Below are positions 24,291 to 35,439 of a stretch of DNA of 64,000 nt, one piece after another (within the stretch, counting starts at the first letter, position 1; each line of letters begins with the position of its first letter). The stretch covers positions 3,260,445-3,324,444 of the forward strand of contig JAQFVV010000141.1 of the NCBI GenBank assembly GCA_028023455.1. Reading direction: 5' to 3'. A program made the translations under genes and the position numbers. The notes beneath the pieces are model-generated. The model ran no database searches. It worked only from the letters and a program-made list of their open reading frames with translations, and had not been told where the DNA came from. This stretch comes from Epiperipatus broadwayi (taxonomy: Eukaryota > Onychophora > Udeonychophora > Euonychophora > Peripatidae).

Positions 24291-24452
24291 AATAGGTTTC
24301 GATTTTCTATTCCTTCTGATATGTACAACAATTAATTTGAAAAGGCTGATCGCTTCTAACGTCGAAGCCCCTTTTTTGCAAATTGACAGCTAGATATTTG
24401 TAACAGAATCTGATCCTGAATTTTAAAAGCGTGTTTCATTACATTAGAGCAC

Positions 24453-24592
24453 ACCAATCGCGGAGCATTTACGCACATATTAATATTACAATTCAAGGCC
24501 CATTTCCTTGCATATGACGGTACCAATCGCGGGACCTAGAATTGTATGTTGACGTCATACTTGATTATATATTTAAAATATATCCAATAGCG
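24453..24592 (+). promoter_or_regulatory. CCAATCGCGG boxes with a CRE palindrome
   Basis: ccaatcgcgg occurs at 24453-24462 and 24522-24531, and ccaatagcgg at 24583-24592. TGACGTCA, a full CRE/ATF site, lies at 24550-24557. The spacing is 69 and 61 bp. CCAAT and CRE elements are known promoter elements of animal genes. CpG-containing repeats stand out in this AT-rich window. No downstream gene is evident: the gypsy remnant begins about 400 bp later, so this could be part of its lost LTR or of an unrelated promoter. Confidence 0.4.
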
Positions 24593-25006
24593 GATTTGAT
24601 CGGATTTTATATTTGTTTACAATTCAAAATTTTCAACAGTAAAAACAATAAATCATAAACATATTTAATATATATATATATACACATTGGTATGACAAAA
24701 GGAACTTGAGTAATGGAATTTACTTACGAATAGAAACAAAATATATGACAGTCAACGGCTGATAATGCTTTAAAATGGAGGGAATATATTAAAGGGGAAA
24801 TAAAGTGAACATAAAATTTTGTTTTAGCAAAAATAGTAAAAGTGAAACCGACAATGATGAATGTTTCCACGATGTACGTTATAATAAAAAATATTTATCA
24901 AAAGTTCAAAATTATACTAGTAAATAGTATAATAAATTAAAATAAAGTAGTAGAAAATTTTAGGATTACCAGAAGTAAAATCAAAATAGTAGAATAGAAA
25001 CGAGTA

Positions 25007-25960
25007 TTGAAAAAAAATAAAGTTGAAATAAGAAGTGAAATGAATAGAGACCAAATAGAGAGTTCTATTTCAGAAAATATAAAAATAAAACAGGACTTAA
25101 GTGTATCTGGAGTGACAACTGTGGAAATTATTCAATCCTCAAAAAATACTAAAACTACAAATAAACGAGAGGAAGAGAAATCAAACCTAATGATCTACCT
25201 TTCAATCAAATGATGTTGATGATACAACAAATATCAATGGGTATGAAGACTTAGTTGAAAAGTATGAAGAATGAATTGAAAGCAGATATAAAAGCTGATG
25301 AACAGCAAATAAAGAATGAATTGAAAACAGATATAAAAGTGTATCAACAGAAAATGATGAATAATGTAACAAAAGATTTATCAAAAAAATAGATAATTCA
25401 AATATTGAACTCAGGTTATATAAAAAAAGTCCTTATATTCGAGAAGCGATCTGTCTAAATTGAAAGAAAGTTAGAAAATAAAATGTAAATATCTGGAAAT
25501 GAAAACAGTTTATGATAATTTTAAAGCTAAATTTAATCAAAATCAAAAATAATACCAAAAATATATCAACGAAAAAATGAAGAATATCCATATAGAAATC
25601 AATCAGTATAAAAAAGAACAAAATACTAAGTAAGATACTCATGGAAATAACTACAACAATAGAAAACGATTATCAATACCTTAATTACAAAGAAAACTTG
25701 ATGGAAACCGAAATAAAGAAAAAGAAAAATAGTGTTGAAATTTTATTGCAAAATCATATCAGTAAATTTAGTGAATCAATTAGAAAACAGTAATATTTCA
25801 GTAAATCAAACAAAAACAAATTTAAAGGATGAATGTGATAAAAGATTAGATAAAATTAAATAAAAATAAAGTTAAAGTTCTCAAAATGTTAAATCTTCCA
25901 AAGATGAAGTGGAAACAACAAGAAAGAAATTAAATCGTATTTTGGAATCTATTAACAGAA
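25007..25960 (+). pseudogene. Gypsy leader: coiled-coil Gag N-terminal region
   Basis: The frame begins with a 68-residue open piece (25007-25213) and continues, with stops, through QMMLMIQQISMGMK, KNELKADIKAD and KNELKTDIK segments rich in Lys, Glu and Asn. The Met-rich stretch followed by ELKAD/ELKTD heptads parallels the ORF at 7116-8027, suggesting that both elements descend from Gag proteins of one architecture. Many TAA/TAG stops make it non-functional. Confidence 0.55.
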
Positions 25961-26149
25961 TTGAAAAAAAGAAAAAAAAAAAAGATTGAAGATCAATATG
26001 AAATCGGTAATGAGATTGAATATCTACTTATAACACAAAATAATAATGAAAGTATCACCTACCCAATTGAAGAATATGTAAAAATCATAACCCTCAATCA
26101 GTAATCATTGTCCAAAAATAATATCGTAAAATTTACAACTATACCCTCC

Positions 26150-26760
26150 AAAACAAATCAATAAATGAATTCGTGAAATTAAACATATTTATTGGTCTGT
26201 CCAATGAAGCTAACATTGAACACTTAAAAGAGTTTAAATTTGTATTTTTCGGTCAACAACAATCTTTCAGAAGGCCACAAGTTAATAGTGGCATACAGCC
26301 ATCTACAAGGAGTCGCTCTATCTTGGTGGGAATCGTTAATCCATGCACCTAAAACATTTAATAACTACCAAATATTACTAATAAAGAACTTTTGGAATAA
26401 TGATCACCAAGAAGATTTGTTATCCTAAATATTGCACGAAAAGTATAAATGTGTTTCTGGCGAAACATTTTCTAAGATTTTTAGAAGGAAAGTGATTAAA
26501 TTAAAACAGTCAGATACATACAATCTTAGTCAAAAATCACATAATCCGAATAGTAAAACATAAATTGCCTTTGAAGATAGAGCAAACCTTATTATGCCCA
26601 ATACATAAAATATAGAACCGACTGCTGATTTATTAAATAACATTGATACCAACAATCAGATTATAATGTACACATATCCAGAAAAAAATAAAAGAGAAAA
26701 CACCAATAAGAGGAGAAAGAATAATAATGTACCTAACCCTCGGAATGGTAAAGCAATAAA
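26150..26760 (+). pseudogene. Gypsy Gag core
   Basis: The open piece at 26240-26428 has LQGVALSWWESLI followed by NNYQILLIKNFWNND, matching the retrotransposon Gag pattern in which a conserved Trp segment is followed by Phe-rich helices. The preceding frame (NEFVKLNIFIGLSNEANIE) is joined by a frame change near 26250. No zinc knuckle can be read clearly further down. Confidence 0.65.
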
Positions 26761-27009
26761 AAAGATATCATAAAAAATAGAACGGTTGACGATCTCCACC
26801 CTGTATCAAACATCATTAATAGCATTCACAAGCAAAGAAAATTAAATGATATGTGGTTATAATAAAGATATATCCAAAGCATCAAATAAGCAAACTAATT
26901 AGGGAATTGGAAAGTAATATATCTCCTCAAGGACCCATATTAAAAACGAAGGATACGATCAAATCAATAATAAAAAAAATGGTTTAACTTAATCTGTTCA
27001 TGAGAAGTT

Positions 27010-27380
27010 AAAATGCCTGATTATACTTCACAAAGTTGTCTCATTATAGAAATATTGTTTGAGGATTTAAGAGTCAAAGCCTTGTTAGATACTGGTAGTC
27101 AAATCTCTATTATTTATGACGAATTTTATAAAAAGGTTCTGGATAAAAATCCAAACATTTAAACACTATCCATCATGCCAGTACAGGTTATTATTGGCTA
27201 ACAGCAAAAGTGCCAAATTAACTCAAAAACAAATCTGGGTCAAACTTACCATCAACCAAACATGTATCTATCATAACTTTCTAATACTAAATGCTCTCAT
27301 TCACGAAATCATTTTAGGATAGACTTCCTAAATATGAACAAGTGTATAGTCGATTTCGAAAATAAATGAGTTAGAATAAG
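27010..27380 (+). pseudogene. Gypsy aspartic protease
   Basis: The active-site motif is seen as VKALLDTGSQISII (27079-27120), the DTG signature of retroviral-type aspartic proteases. A later frame with IDFLNMNKCIVDFENK fits the GxDFL...D.... region at the end of gypsy proteases. A frame change and stops lie between. Confidence 0.75.
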
Positions 27381-27699
27381 TGATGAGATTGTAGAAATGA
27401 TATTACTGCCAAATTATGACCTAAATGAAATTGATTGTATAATATCTATGATACCTGAAGCATTGTTAAAATAAAAATTTGCTAAGTCAAATTTACTTCA
27501 AGATAATGATATAGAAATGTTTGTAATCCATGAATAATGAATATAGTATTGTATTCTCAGAAGTACAACGATTGATAGAAATATTCCAGAAAAGACTTAC
27601 ATTATTTTAAAACCAAACATTTCAATCCAAATTATATTCAATCCTATGTCAATATCGAAGTAAAATTAACAAACAGATCAAGAAAATGATCGGTTAGAA

Positions 27700-28150
27700 A
27701 ATAATTTCCAAATGCTGTTCGCCATATTGCAATCCTATTGTAACATTAAAGAATGATGGGTAGATAAGATTGTGTTTAGATGATAGACAACTAAACAAAA
27801 TTATTATTCCTATAAGAATATACCATCAAGCACACGTGAATTATTCAAGAAATTTGATAATAATAAATTATTTTCTACTGTTGATTTAACCTCCAGTTGT
27901 TAACAAATCGTTCTACAGCCATCAATCGCACATACGCTGCATTTTGATATGAGTAATTCACCTATCAATTTAAGAGCATTCCATTTGGATTGATTAATAA
28001 TGGTGCTGGTTTGATAGGGTGTTTGTATAAAACTCTTTTTCCTGAGATTAAACAATTAGCAACAATCTATGTAAATCATATTACCACAGTACCACATACA
28101 ATTGAAAAACACCTTAAAATACTTTTAAAGAATGTTATGACAAAGATATA
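27700..28150 (+). pseudogene. Gypsy reverse transcriptase
   Basis: Recognisable pieces in order are KNDG*IRLCLDDRQLNK, STRELFKKFDNNKLFSTVDL (motif A with Asp), YQFKSIPFGLINNGAG (motif B region) and ATIYVNHITT, which aligns with IYVDD. Both Asp residues of the catalytic YVDD box are replaced (YVNH), so the enzyme is dead irrespective of the stops. Confidence 0.8.
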
Positions 28151-28169
28151 AAAAATAATTTCAAGAAGA

Positions 28170-28770
28170 GTACTTTCATGTGGAATGAAGTAGCCTTCCT
28201 ACATCATATAATTGGGTATAATGGGATGAGATGTCATCTAGCTAAGATTAGAGCGATATAGAATTTTCCTATATTAAAAAGTAAAAAACAGATCAAATCA
28301 TTTTTAGGGTTATGCAATTTTTAGAATCGTTTCTCTCCCAAATTTGCTGATAATGTAGAACCATTCTTAAAGTTATTCAGAAAACATGAAAGATAAAAAT
28401 GGGCTAAAGATCAAGATGAGGCATTTGCTACAATTAAAACAGGACTTTTATAACAACTTATGGTTGCTTTTCCTGATTTTAATAAACTGTTTATCGCACA
28501 AACAGAGAGTAGTGGTTATGGATAAGAGGTAACTCTCACAAATTCAGGAGAATATCCAGAATAGAGTCTCTACGTCATTAGCTATTGGTTAATGAGTCCA
28601 GAAATAAACTAGTAATAGTGTGTGGTTTCCAGAAATTTAAACAATTGCTTCTCAGATCAGAGGTGATAGACATTACATATCATAAGAACCTTAAATTATT
28701 GCACCACAGCAACTTAACCAACAGTGACCATGTTAGGTGGAATCTGCTGTTACCATTTAGTTATGGTCAT
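28170..28770 (+). pseudogene. Gypsy RT connection and RNase H region
   Basis: KSKKQIKSFLGLCNF*NRF followed by FADNVEPFLKLFRK and WAKDQDEAFATIK is the usual RT thumb/connection. VAFPDFNKLFIAQTESSGYG then marks the start of RNase H (where D...S..G is expected). The open piece 28585-28779 includes VIDITYHKNLKLL and NLTNSDHVRWNLLL, matching the TDH..L..L and R..RW...L patterns of gypsy RNase H. Confidence 0.75.
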
Positions 28771-28879
28771 ATACTGTAAGGCATCTGAAAATATTGTAGC
28801 TGATATATTGAGTCAAAATCCATGTCTATCAGAAAAATAACATCTAATAGTAGATAATGGCTACATTTAAAATATTGAT

Positions 28880-29760
28880 TTGGTAATTAATCAAACTGTC
28901 AAGAACTCTGAATTAAATAAAACGCACCTTGAAATCCTAGATCAGGATCTGTTTCAAATTATTAAAACATTAAACAAAGAGGAAATTTTGTATGAAACCA
29001 ATGATCAAAATAATTATAGATTAGTTAATCAACTCTTAAAACATAAATCAAATAATGACAAGGGTGAGTGGAGAGTACTAATCTCAAAGAGATTAAAAAG
29101 TCCACTCACTCAATATGTACATTATTTAGATAAGTAGTAGGGGTGTAAAAAATTAATGAAAAATTGATTATACTTGCCAAAATATATCAACATATAGGGA
29201 AAGAAATTCAAAAGTGTCATGTATGCATAAAAGTCAATCCAGTAAACAAAAATTATATAGGTTCAGTTAACTCCATCATTCTCAAAAGAGCAAATGCGAC
29301 CATAGGTGTGGATGTTTACAGTGCATTACCACCATTCAATAAGCAAAAATATTTACTAGTAGCATATGATTTAATTATAAGATTTTTGAGGTATAGCTTC
29401 AAGCTATTACTAAATTTATTTATTAAAGTATTAGACACCCTTCATTTCAAAGAAATACGAAAACAAAAGATGATCTTAACCCATCATGGTACCCCTTTTC
29501 TAACTAAGCAAAGGATTTCTTGGTACAGAAACAGCAAATAAAGCATGTGTTACTGTGGGAACTTGTATGTTTGTTTAAAGCCTATTTAGTAGACAAGTAT
29601 AATGGTTGAGTAAAGTACACATAGCACATAGTCAATTATATAAATTGGAATGTGAATGAATCCACAGAATTCACACCCATTAGACTACAATTGGGACAAC
29701 ATACCCCAATTTTATTGAATAAAAACCATGCTTATATTCACAGAATTCCCATTAACCTAG
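28880..29760 (+). pseudogene. Gypsy integrase, zinc-binding and catalytic domains
   Basis: The open piece 28880-29137 is the lead-in. At 29164-29541 the sequence HIGKEIQKCHVCIKVN carries the CxxC half of the HHCC finger. GVDVYSALPP then holds the first catalytic Asp and LTHHGTPFL aligns with TDxGTxF, where the second catalytic Asp is replaced by His. Further on (about 29640-29760) NWNVNESTEFTPIRLQLGQ fits the end of the catalytic core. Confidence 0.75.
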
Positions 29761-29842
29761 AAATGGATCGAATGTAGGCATATAACAAAATGTGACAAAT
29801 GAGTGAAAAAAGTGACATTTTTATAAAAAAGCTAGCTATCAT

Positions 29843-30037
29843 ATGGAAATCATAGATAAAGTTTTTATTAACGAACTCCATGTGAGCAATCCTAAAAAAT
29901 TTACTTTTCTCAAATGTTGCAATATATATGAAGAACCATTTACAATCAGAAAATGTGCTGGTCCAAATGCATATTGGATAGATAAAAAAAATAGTCTCAA
30001 AAGAACCATTTTATGGAATCATGAAACAATACCATGA
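29843..30037 (+). pseudogene. Gypsy integrase C-terminal domain
   Basis: A 64-residue open piece with EEPFTIRKCAGPNAYWID, matching the GPY/F-type segment (G/EPF.I.....N.Y.ID) near the end of gypsy integrases. The pol frame ends soon after (30037). No 3' LTR or polypurine tract could be identified. Confidence 0.65.
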
Positions 30038-30379
30038 AGAATACTAACAAATTTTGAACAATTTAACATAAAATACTAATCTATAAAGCATGAATTTATA
30101 CCCCACATAATAAATAAGCATGGTTATGTCTAGATCAAATTAAGTAAGAAAAAATGTAAAAAAGATTGATGCAACTGAAGACATGTTTATAACAACAATC
30201 GATGCACATCAAAGATTATTACACAATGATCATTATGCAGAAAGTAAAAGAGAAATTAGTAATAATTATCATTACGAAACAAACTATCTTACATAAGTTA
30301 TAGGATAAACAAAAAATTATTTTTTCATCAAATATGAATTTATAATTATTTTATGAAGATACTGAACATAATGATTGTT

Positions 30380-30495
30380 TTGCTGACGGTTTGTGATGAT
30401 GGTGTTCTAGTTGTATTTTATATTGAACTATTTTCATCTTTTGATATATGTATTGAATGCCTTTAGAAAAATGCTGATATTTGGCTAGAAAAATA
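30380..30495 (+). repeat. Fragment of the 37.5-38.7 kb palindrome family
   Basis: ggtttgtgatgatggtgttc, ttgtattttatattgaacta and the following ttttcatctt...tgaatgcctttagaaaa match the reverse complement of 38660-38770. It is a diverged copy of the outer end of the palindromic Penelope-like element. Confidence 0.65.
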
Positions 30496-30864
30496 GAAAA
30501 ACTTTCTATCTAATCACAATTTGGGATAATTTGTGGACATGTTTAAAATTTCTTATTATGAAACGAGAATATTTTGATAAATCATTAACTGCTGAAGACG
30601 AATATAAATTATAAACCTATCTTAGCTTAATCCTCCAATCATAAATAATAAAAAGGCAAATAATTAGCAATATCATCCATTTTAACACATTTCTATTGGC
30701 AGGATAATGTAAGGTGCAGCCATTACATCCCTCCAATATTATTTTCACATTTTTGGTCTAATTCGAATCTAAGATCCAATATGTTATCATTATTTACTAA
30801 ATACCACACTAAAAAAATGAAGCACTACAATATATAAACCATTAAATGTTAAACCCATTTAATC

Positions 30865-31405
30865 CCAATATATATTCTAAAAAATGCAAAACTCTCCATA
30901 CAATAGTACCACCCTGTCCCAATTAGAGTAATCAATGGATGCCAGAAGGCTTGTGCATACAATCCCTATCTAGTACCTACTCATCCAATATCCCCAGACT
31001 AGTTTCTGGTTGTGGACTTAGTCAGAGAGGAGCTTTGGATCTGAGAGCACTGCACCTAGATCTTAAATCCAAAGCTCCTCACTGATGAAGTCCACAAGCC
31101 AGCAACTATCTAGAGATATTGAATGAGTAGGCACTAGATAGGAATTTTATGCACAAGCCTTCTGACATCCATTGATTACTCTGGTTGGCACAGTGTGGCA
31201 CTACTGTATGGAAAGTTTTGTCTTGTTTAGAATATATATTGTGGTTAAATCTAGGTTTAGTGCTCTCAGATCCAAGGCTTCTAACTGATGAAGTCCACAA
31301 GCCAGAAACAAGTCTGGGGATATTGGATGAGTAGGCACTAGATAGGAATTTTATGCACAAGCCTTCTGGCATCTATTGATTACTCTCATTGGCACAGAAA
31401 AGTTT
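30865..31405. repeat. Three copies of a ~180-bp repeat, one inverted
   Basis: The block 30865-31041 is inverted at 31066-31240 (arms share gaggagctttggat, tactcatccaatat, ctagatagg, gcacaagccttctg, actgtatgg, tagaatatatatt). The block 31258-31405 is a third copy in the same direction as the second. The 31106-31372 minus frame is simply two copies of one 30-residue unit (EGLCIKFLSSAYS) and not a gene. Confidence 0.85.
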
Positions 31406-32141
31406 TGCCTTCTGTATAACAATTATGTGCTAGTATAAAAAATGATGATCATGTGCTGTTTAGTGGTTTAATATGTATCTTAATTATATTATAAAAGGAA
31501 TCCATGACAACTAATTTGTATTAAACTTATCTTGTTAATTATGATATAATTCCGACACATTATAACAATATGAGAGAAATACGATCGGAGAAAAATAATC
31601 ATAAGCAAGAACTGAAATATTATTTTAAAGGAAATAAAGAAAGAAAATGTAATGTTATTAACATATTACCTATATATATAATGACCACTATTAATGATTG
31701 AAACAATAGACGAAAATCCAAATTACGAACTTAATATTAAAAGTAATCTAAAATTATCTTAGATAGAACTTCCTTGTGTGAATAGGAAAAAGAAAGAAAA
31801 GCAATGAGCTTGCCAAAATAAGATAAAAAAATTTTATTGGCTGAAAAACCTGTATAAAATTAAGCAGAGAATTTGAAATTGAAATTTGAATAGAAATACC
31901 AGCCATTATTGAATGGAAATAGACCTAATAACTAATACTTAAATATTTAATAAAGTAAAAAAAGCATATACAGTTAATACTAGCCAACATAGAAATTCGA
32001 AAGTGAAATCTTCAAACTAAAATTTGATTACTTACATTTTCAAAGGGTTGTTAATTATAAATTGTACATCAAATTATCTAGAATTAAAGATATCTAATAA
32101 TATAAAATATATTGTTCTTAATTCATTCAAAATATTTTAAT

Positions 32142-32146
<5 letters not shown>

Positions 32147-32178
<32 letters not shown>

Positions 32179-32223
32179 TTGTTGTATATATATATATATA
32201 TATATATATATACAACAATGCAT
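32147..32223. repeat. (TA)n-cored hairpin with 13-bp arms
   Basis: The arm atgcattgttgta (32174-32186) and its exact inverse tacaacaatgcat (32211-32223) flank a pure TA core. Another TA run precedes the left arm (32147-32173). Confidence 0.9.
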
Positions 32224-32761
32224 TGCTAAGTGCAAAAGCAATATTGGTGGAGCAAAAATACTTACTCATGGAGCTATAACTGTCAGATCTAGGATGAACT
32301 TGACCTCGTACTTAATACCTGGGTCATGAAACATCAAGATAATTCTAAATAAATGGTTTCAACAACTTCCCATTTCCAAAGCAGAAATTCCACTAATGTA
32401 AAGGATAGGTGACATAATGGATGTTCTAGAATACTCACATTTTATCATCTATACCTGAAATCAATGAGGATTATTAGAAAGATTCACTAGTATATTTTTT
32501 CGTATGAACTTTAAAACAATATTTAGGTTTAAATCATGAATTTTAATTATTTGTATATATTATGTAAAAGGTTTTGTTCATATCTTTCCTTTGATACGGA
32601 TACAAGAAAGGAAATAAGTGATAATTCATAACATAATGGAGAAATATTATTACCATTATTGTAGGTAAAATAAAACATAGGTTACGTGAAAAACGTATTT
32701 GCATATAAATGTGATCATCACCAAGGAAAAAGCAAGATACATTTTTTATTTTTTTTATGTG

Positions 32762-32850
32762 TCATAGCATCGGCCGGGAAGCAAACCTGATAACCTGAGA
32801 CAACTGCTTGTAAGGCGCTTGTGTTGACTTCCCGACCACCAACGCTTGAC
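32762..32850 (-). repeat. tRNA-like sequence, probably a SINE head
   Basis: The minus strand reads a Pol III-like pair: ggtggtcggga (A-box-like) and ggtttgcttcc (B-box-like) about 50 bp apart. An acaag-type stem with internal ccttacaagc lies between. The acceptor ends do not pair, so a functional tRNA is unlikely. The plus-strand neighbour has an A/T-rich run (32741-32757). Confidence 0.35.
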
Positions 32851-33105
32851 AAACCTAATACATATTTATTCCAAACATTTGTACAATTGTACCATTATGC
32901 ATTCTTTATACTAATATTTTTGTAAAATATCTTCAGTATAATATGTTTTTTTTACTAAAATAAAAAGGAATAATGGGTCATAAATAATCAAAAGCATACA
33001 GAGAGGCAAAATCATATTAGAAAGTTTGAAAGTAACAGAATTTTTTTAATATATATAATAATTTCAGTGCATAACGCTATACTGAAATAAATATACAAAT
33101 ATTAA

Positions 33106-33371
33106 GCATTAAATCACCCCACATGGTGAAGAAATCCAGTATCGCCCTCTGGAAACTAATATATAAAAACATTAGAGTTCGTATTTCAAAATAGCCAGCT
33201 TCATGTTGTTTGTTTGAGTTTGTTCGTTTTCAATATATAACATCATATATCAGACAGTTCAAAGTGTTATAATTTTGAGCTGGCTATATTGAAATACGAA
33301 CTCTAAGGTATTTATATATTAGTTCATAGAGGCGATACTGGGTTTCTTAACCATGTGGGGTGATTTAATGC
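33106..33371. mobile_element. Hairpin repeat with 85-90-bp arms
   Basis: The left arm from gcattaaatcaccccacatgg (33106 on) to tagccagct (about 33198) returns inverted from agctggctat (about 33276) to ccatgtggggtgatttaatgc (33371). Mismatches are few, and the loop is about 77 bp. It looks like a MITE-type foldback element. The RTE LINE lies immediately outside its right end. Confidence 0.85.
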
Positions 33372-33376
33372 ATATA
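33367..33376. repeat. RTE target-site duplication, left copy
   Basis: aatgcatata at 33367-33376 is repeated at 36660-36669 on the other side of the RTE element. Part of it overlaps the end of the hairpin repeat, so the RTE is the later insertion. Confidence 0.75.
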
Positions 33377-33397
33377 TCATCATCATCATCATCATCA

Positions 33398-34560
33398 TCA
33401 ACCATTATCAATCCACTGCAGAATGAAAGTCTCTCCAAGTTTAATCCACCTTCTCCGATCTTTAGCTTCTCTTCTCCACATCACCCCAGCACACTTTCTT
33501 ATTTCATCCATCCATCTCACATGTGGTCTCTTTCTGGGTCTTTTACAATCTCTTGGAATCCGGTTTAACATTTCAATTGTCCATCTATTATCATCTCTTC
33601 TAGCAATATGTTCAGCCGAACTCCACTTCAATCTTTTATTTTTTTCAATGAGGTCAGTAACAACTGTTTGTTCTCTACCCATACATTGTGTTTTCGATCT
33701 CTTTTTGTTACTCCCAACATACATCTCTCCATACTTCTTTGAGTGGTCTGAAGTCTCTGTATTGCTCTTCTATTAAGTGTCCAAGTCTCAGATCCATAAG
33801 TAAGAACTGGTAAAACACAACTGTTAAAAACCTTCCTTTTGAAACACATAGGCATATTTCCTTTTAGTATCAAATTATTTCTACCAAAAGTACTCCAACC
33901 AAGTTTAATTCTATGATTAATTACTTCCATTAAGTTTCCATCTGTATTAATAATCTGACCAAGGTATTTATAACTGTTAACTTCTTCTAATTCATCATAA
34001 TCAATCTTTATTTTCATATTTTGAGCAAATCGATTAAACATTATAAACATTACTTTAGTCTTTTTAACATTTGTCTTTAGTCCTACTTTCCTACTTTCAT
34101 CTGATAATTCCTGCAACATATCCTGCAGCTCTGAAGCATTATTAGCAAATACAACTACATCATCTGTGAAATCTAAATGACTTAAATAATCTCCATTTAT
34201 TTTCACTCCTTTAGTTTCCCATTTTAATCCACAAAATACTTCTTGCAGCACTGTTGTAAAAAGTTTTGGAGATATGGAGTCACCTTGTCTTACACCTTTC
34301 TCAATGTTGACTTTCCCAGTATCATTATGTAATCTAATTGTTGCTGTTGCATTTTTATAAATATTCTTCAAAATATGACAATGTCCTGGATCTATACCTT
34401 GATGATCCAATGCTTTAATCACTGAAGAAATGTTTATAAAATCAAATGCCTTTTCATAATCTACAAATCCAAAACATAATGACAACTCATATTCATTCGT
34501 CCTTTCTATAACTTCTCTCAACACCTGGATATGATCTACTGTACTAAAACCACTTTTAAA
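33398..34560 (-). pseudogene. RTE reverse transcriptase core and C-terminus
   Basis: 34524-33628 contains motif A FVDYEKAFDFI with its Asp, motif B GVRQGDSISPKLF and the catalytic box FTDD (both Asp kept; FADD is usual), then GLKTNVKKTKVM and YLGQIINTDG. After KYGSETW-type sequence and an RKMLG-like MERCMLGVTKRD, a frameshift near 33700 continues in 33724-33398 with EHIARRDDNRWTIEML, RKRPHVRWMDEI and the terminal GETFILQW, all hallmarks of RTE proteins. The active-site residues are intact; the frame is not. Confidence 0.9.
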
Positions 34561-35325
34561 TCAAGCTTGTTCTCTTGGTTGGTGGAAACCCAAATTTCTC
34601 TGTAGACGAGTTGTAATTATCTTGGTAAAAATTTTATATAAAACTGATAAAAGGCTGATAGGTCTGTAATTTCTAATATCTTCTTTATCGCCTTTTATAA
34701 AAATTAATATTATTACAGCATTCTTCCAATCAACCGTTACATCTTTATCATTTAGACATTTGGTATATAACTTTGCTAAAAAATTTTCTATTTCCACACC
34801 TGCTTCTTTTAACATATCAATTATAATTCCATCATTACCTGAAGCCTTTCCTTTCTTTATACATTTAATTGCGTGTCTCACTTCTTCATTTAAAATTCTG
34901 GGCATTTCAGAAGATCTAATAGATATAGGAGGTACTTGTTCTTTATTACTATATAATTCTTGATAAAAATCTTCTATCAATTTCATGATGTCATCTCTCT
35001 TTTTAGTAACAATTCCATTTTTTTTCTTATTGCAGATATAAATTTCCTATCAATACCAAAATGTTGTTTTACATTTTTAAGACTTTTATTTTCTTCTACA
35101 GCTTTCCTTGCTAGTTCACAGTTATACTTTCTTATATCACTTTCAATTCTTTTCCGCACCATTTTACAAAATTCGAGATATTCAATTCTTTTTAATGCAT
35201 CATTTTTGTATATCTTCATATTCCTTCTTTTCTTCATAAATTCTCTAGTCTCAGTAGAAATTTTATTGGTCACTTGCTGCTTTTTTCTACCAGCTATTTT
35301 TGTTGCAGTTTTTAAAGTGTATTAG
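34561..35325 (-). pseudogene. RTE linker and RT N-terminal part
   Basis: 35273-34983 encodes the charged linker (ISTETREFMKKRRNMK). A +1 frameshift near 34985 leads to 34986-34561 with KASGNDGIIIDMLKEAG, VDWKNAVIILIFIKGDKEDI and NYRPISLLSVLYKIFTKII, the standard RT motifs 0-2 of non-LTR elements. The frame stops with TGA where Gly is expected (QPREQA*FKSGFSTVDHIQ). Confidence 0.85.
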
Positions 35326-35439
35326 TTATTTTCTTATTAATTTCATTCAAATCTGAATCATGTTCAAAATCTACTTATACTTGAAACCGATTTGTAAGTT
35401 CTAATTTAAATTCATTAGAATGTTGCTGGAGATTAGGAA

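Larger units (their letters stand above)
22472..24423 (-). mobile_element. 5'-truncated R2-like non-LTR retrotransposon (LINE)
   Basis: Minus-strand element ending in an A run (plus T10 at 22472-22481) preceded by AATAAAG. It is flanked by a candidate target-site duplication, taaaagcctg at 22462-22471 and taaaagcgtg at 24424-24433 (9 of 10 bases). It covers the middle of the reverse transcriptase to the C-terminal cysteine/histidine motif. The 5' part is missing. A (TA)n tract of about 75 bp interrupts the RT region. The family is inferred from the style of the RT motifs and the C-terminal CxxC...H motif; NeSL- or R2-type is most likely but not certain. Confidence 0.8.
24990..30150 (+). mobile_element. 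Decayed Ty3/gypsy LTR retrotransposon
   Basis: The plus strand carries, in canonical order, a coiled-coil leader, a gag core, aspartic protease, reverse transcriptase, RNase H/connection and integrase with C-terminal domain, all broken by many stops and frame changes. The order PR-RT-RH-IN defines Ty3/gypsy. No LTR pair could be found by eye. The strong decay of the coding frames suggests an old copy. Domain positions are given in separate entries. Confidence 0.85.
31410..33100. other. AT-rich non-coding stretch
   Basis: No coding region is recognised. It contains the (TA)n hairpin at 32174-32223 and the tRNA-like sequence at 32762-32850. Confidence 0.5.

Noticed and set aside
24990-30150. 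Alternative genetic code or stop readthrough in the gypsy frame (many TAA/TAG)
   Set aside because: Frame changes and loss of catalytic residues (YVNH, THHGT) accompany the stops, so ordinary decay explains it.
31106-31372. 88-residue frame with internal repeat
   Set aside because: It is two copies of one non-coding repeat unit read in phase.
32762-32850. Functional tRNA gene
   Set aside because: A- and B-box-like strings are present but acceptor and T stems do not pair; more like a SINE head.
33423-33776. Plus-strand frames opposite the RTE (33353, 33423, 34760, 34960)
   Set aside because: Antisense shadows of the RTE protein, whose minus-strand motifs are clear.
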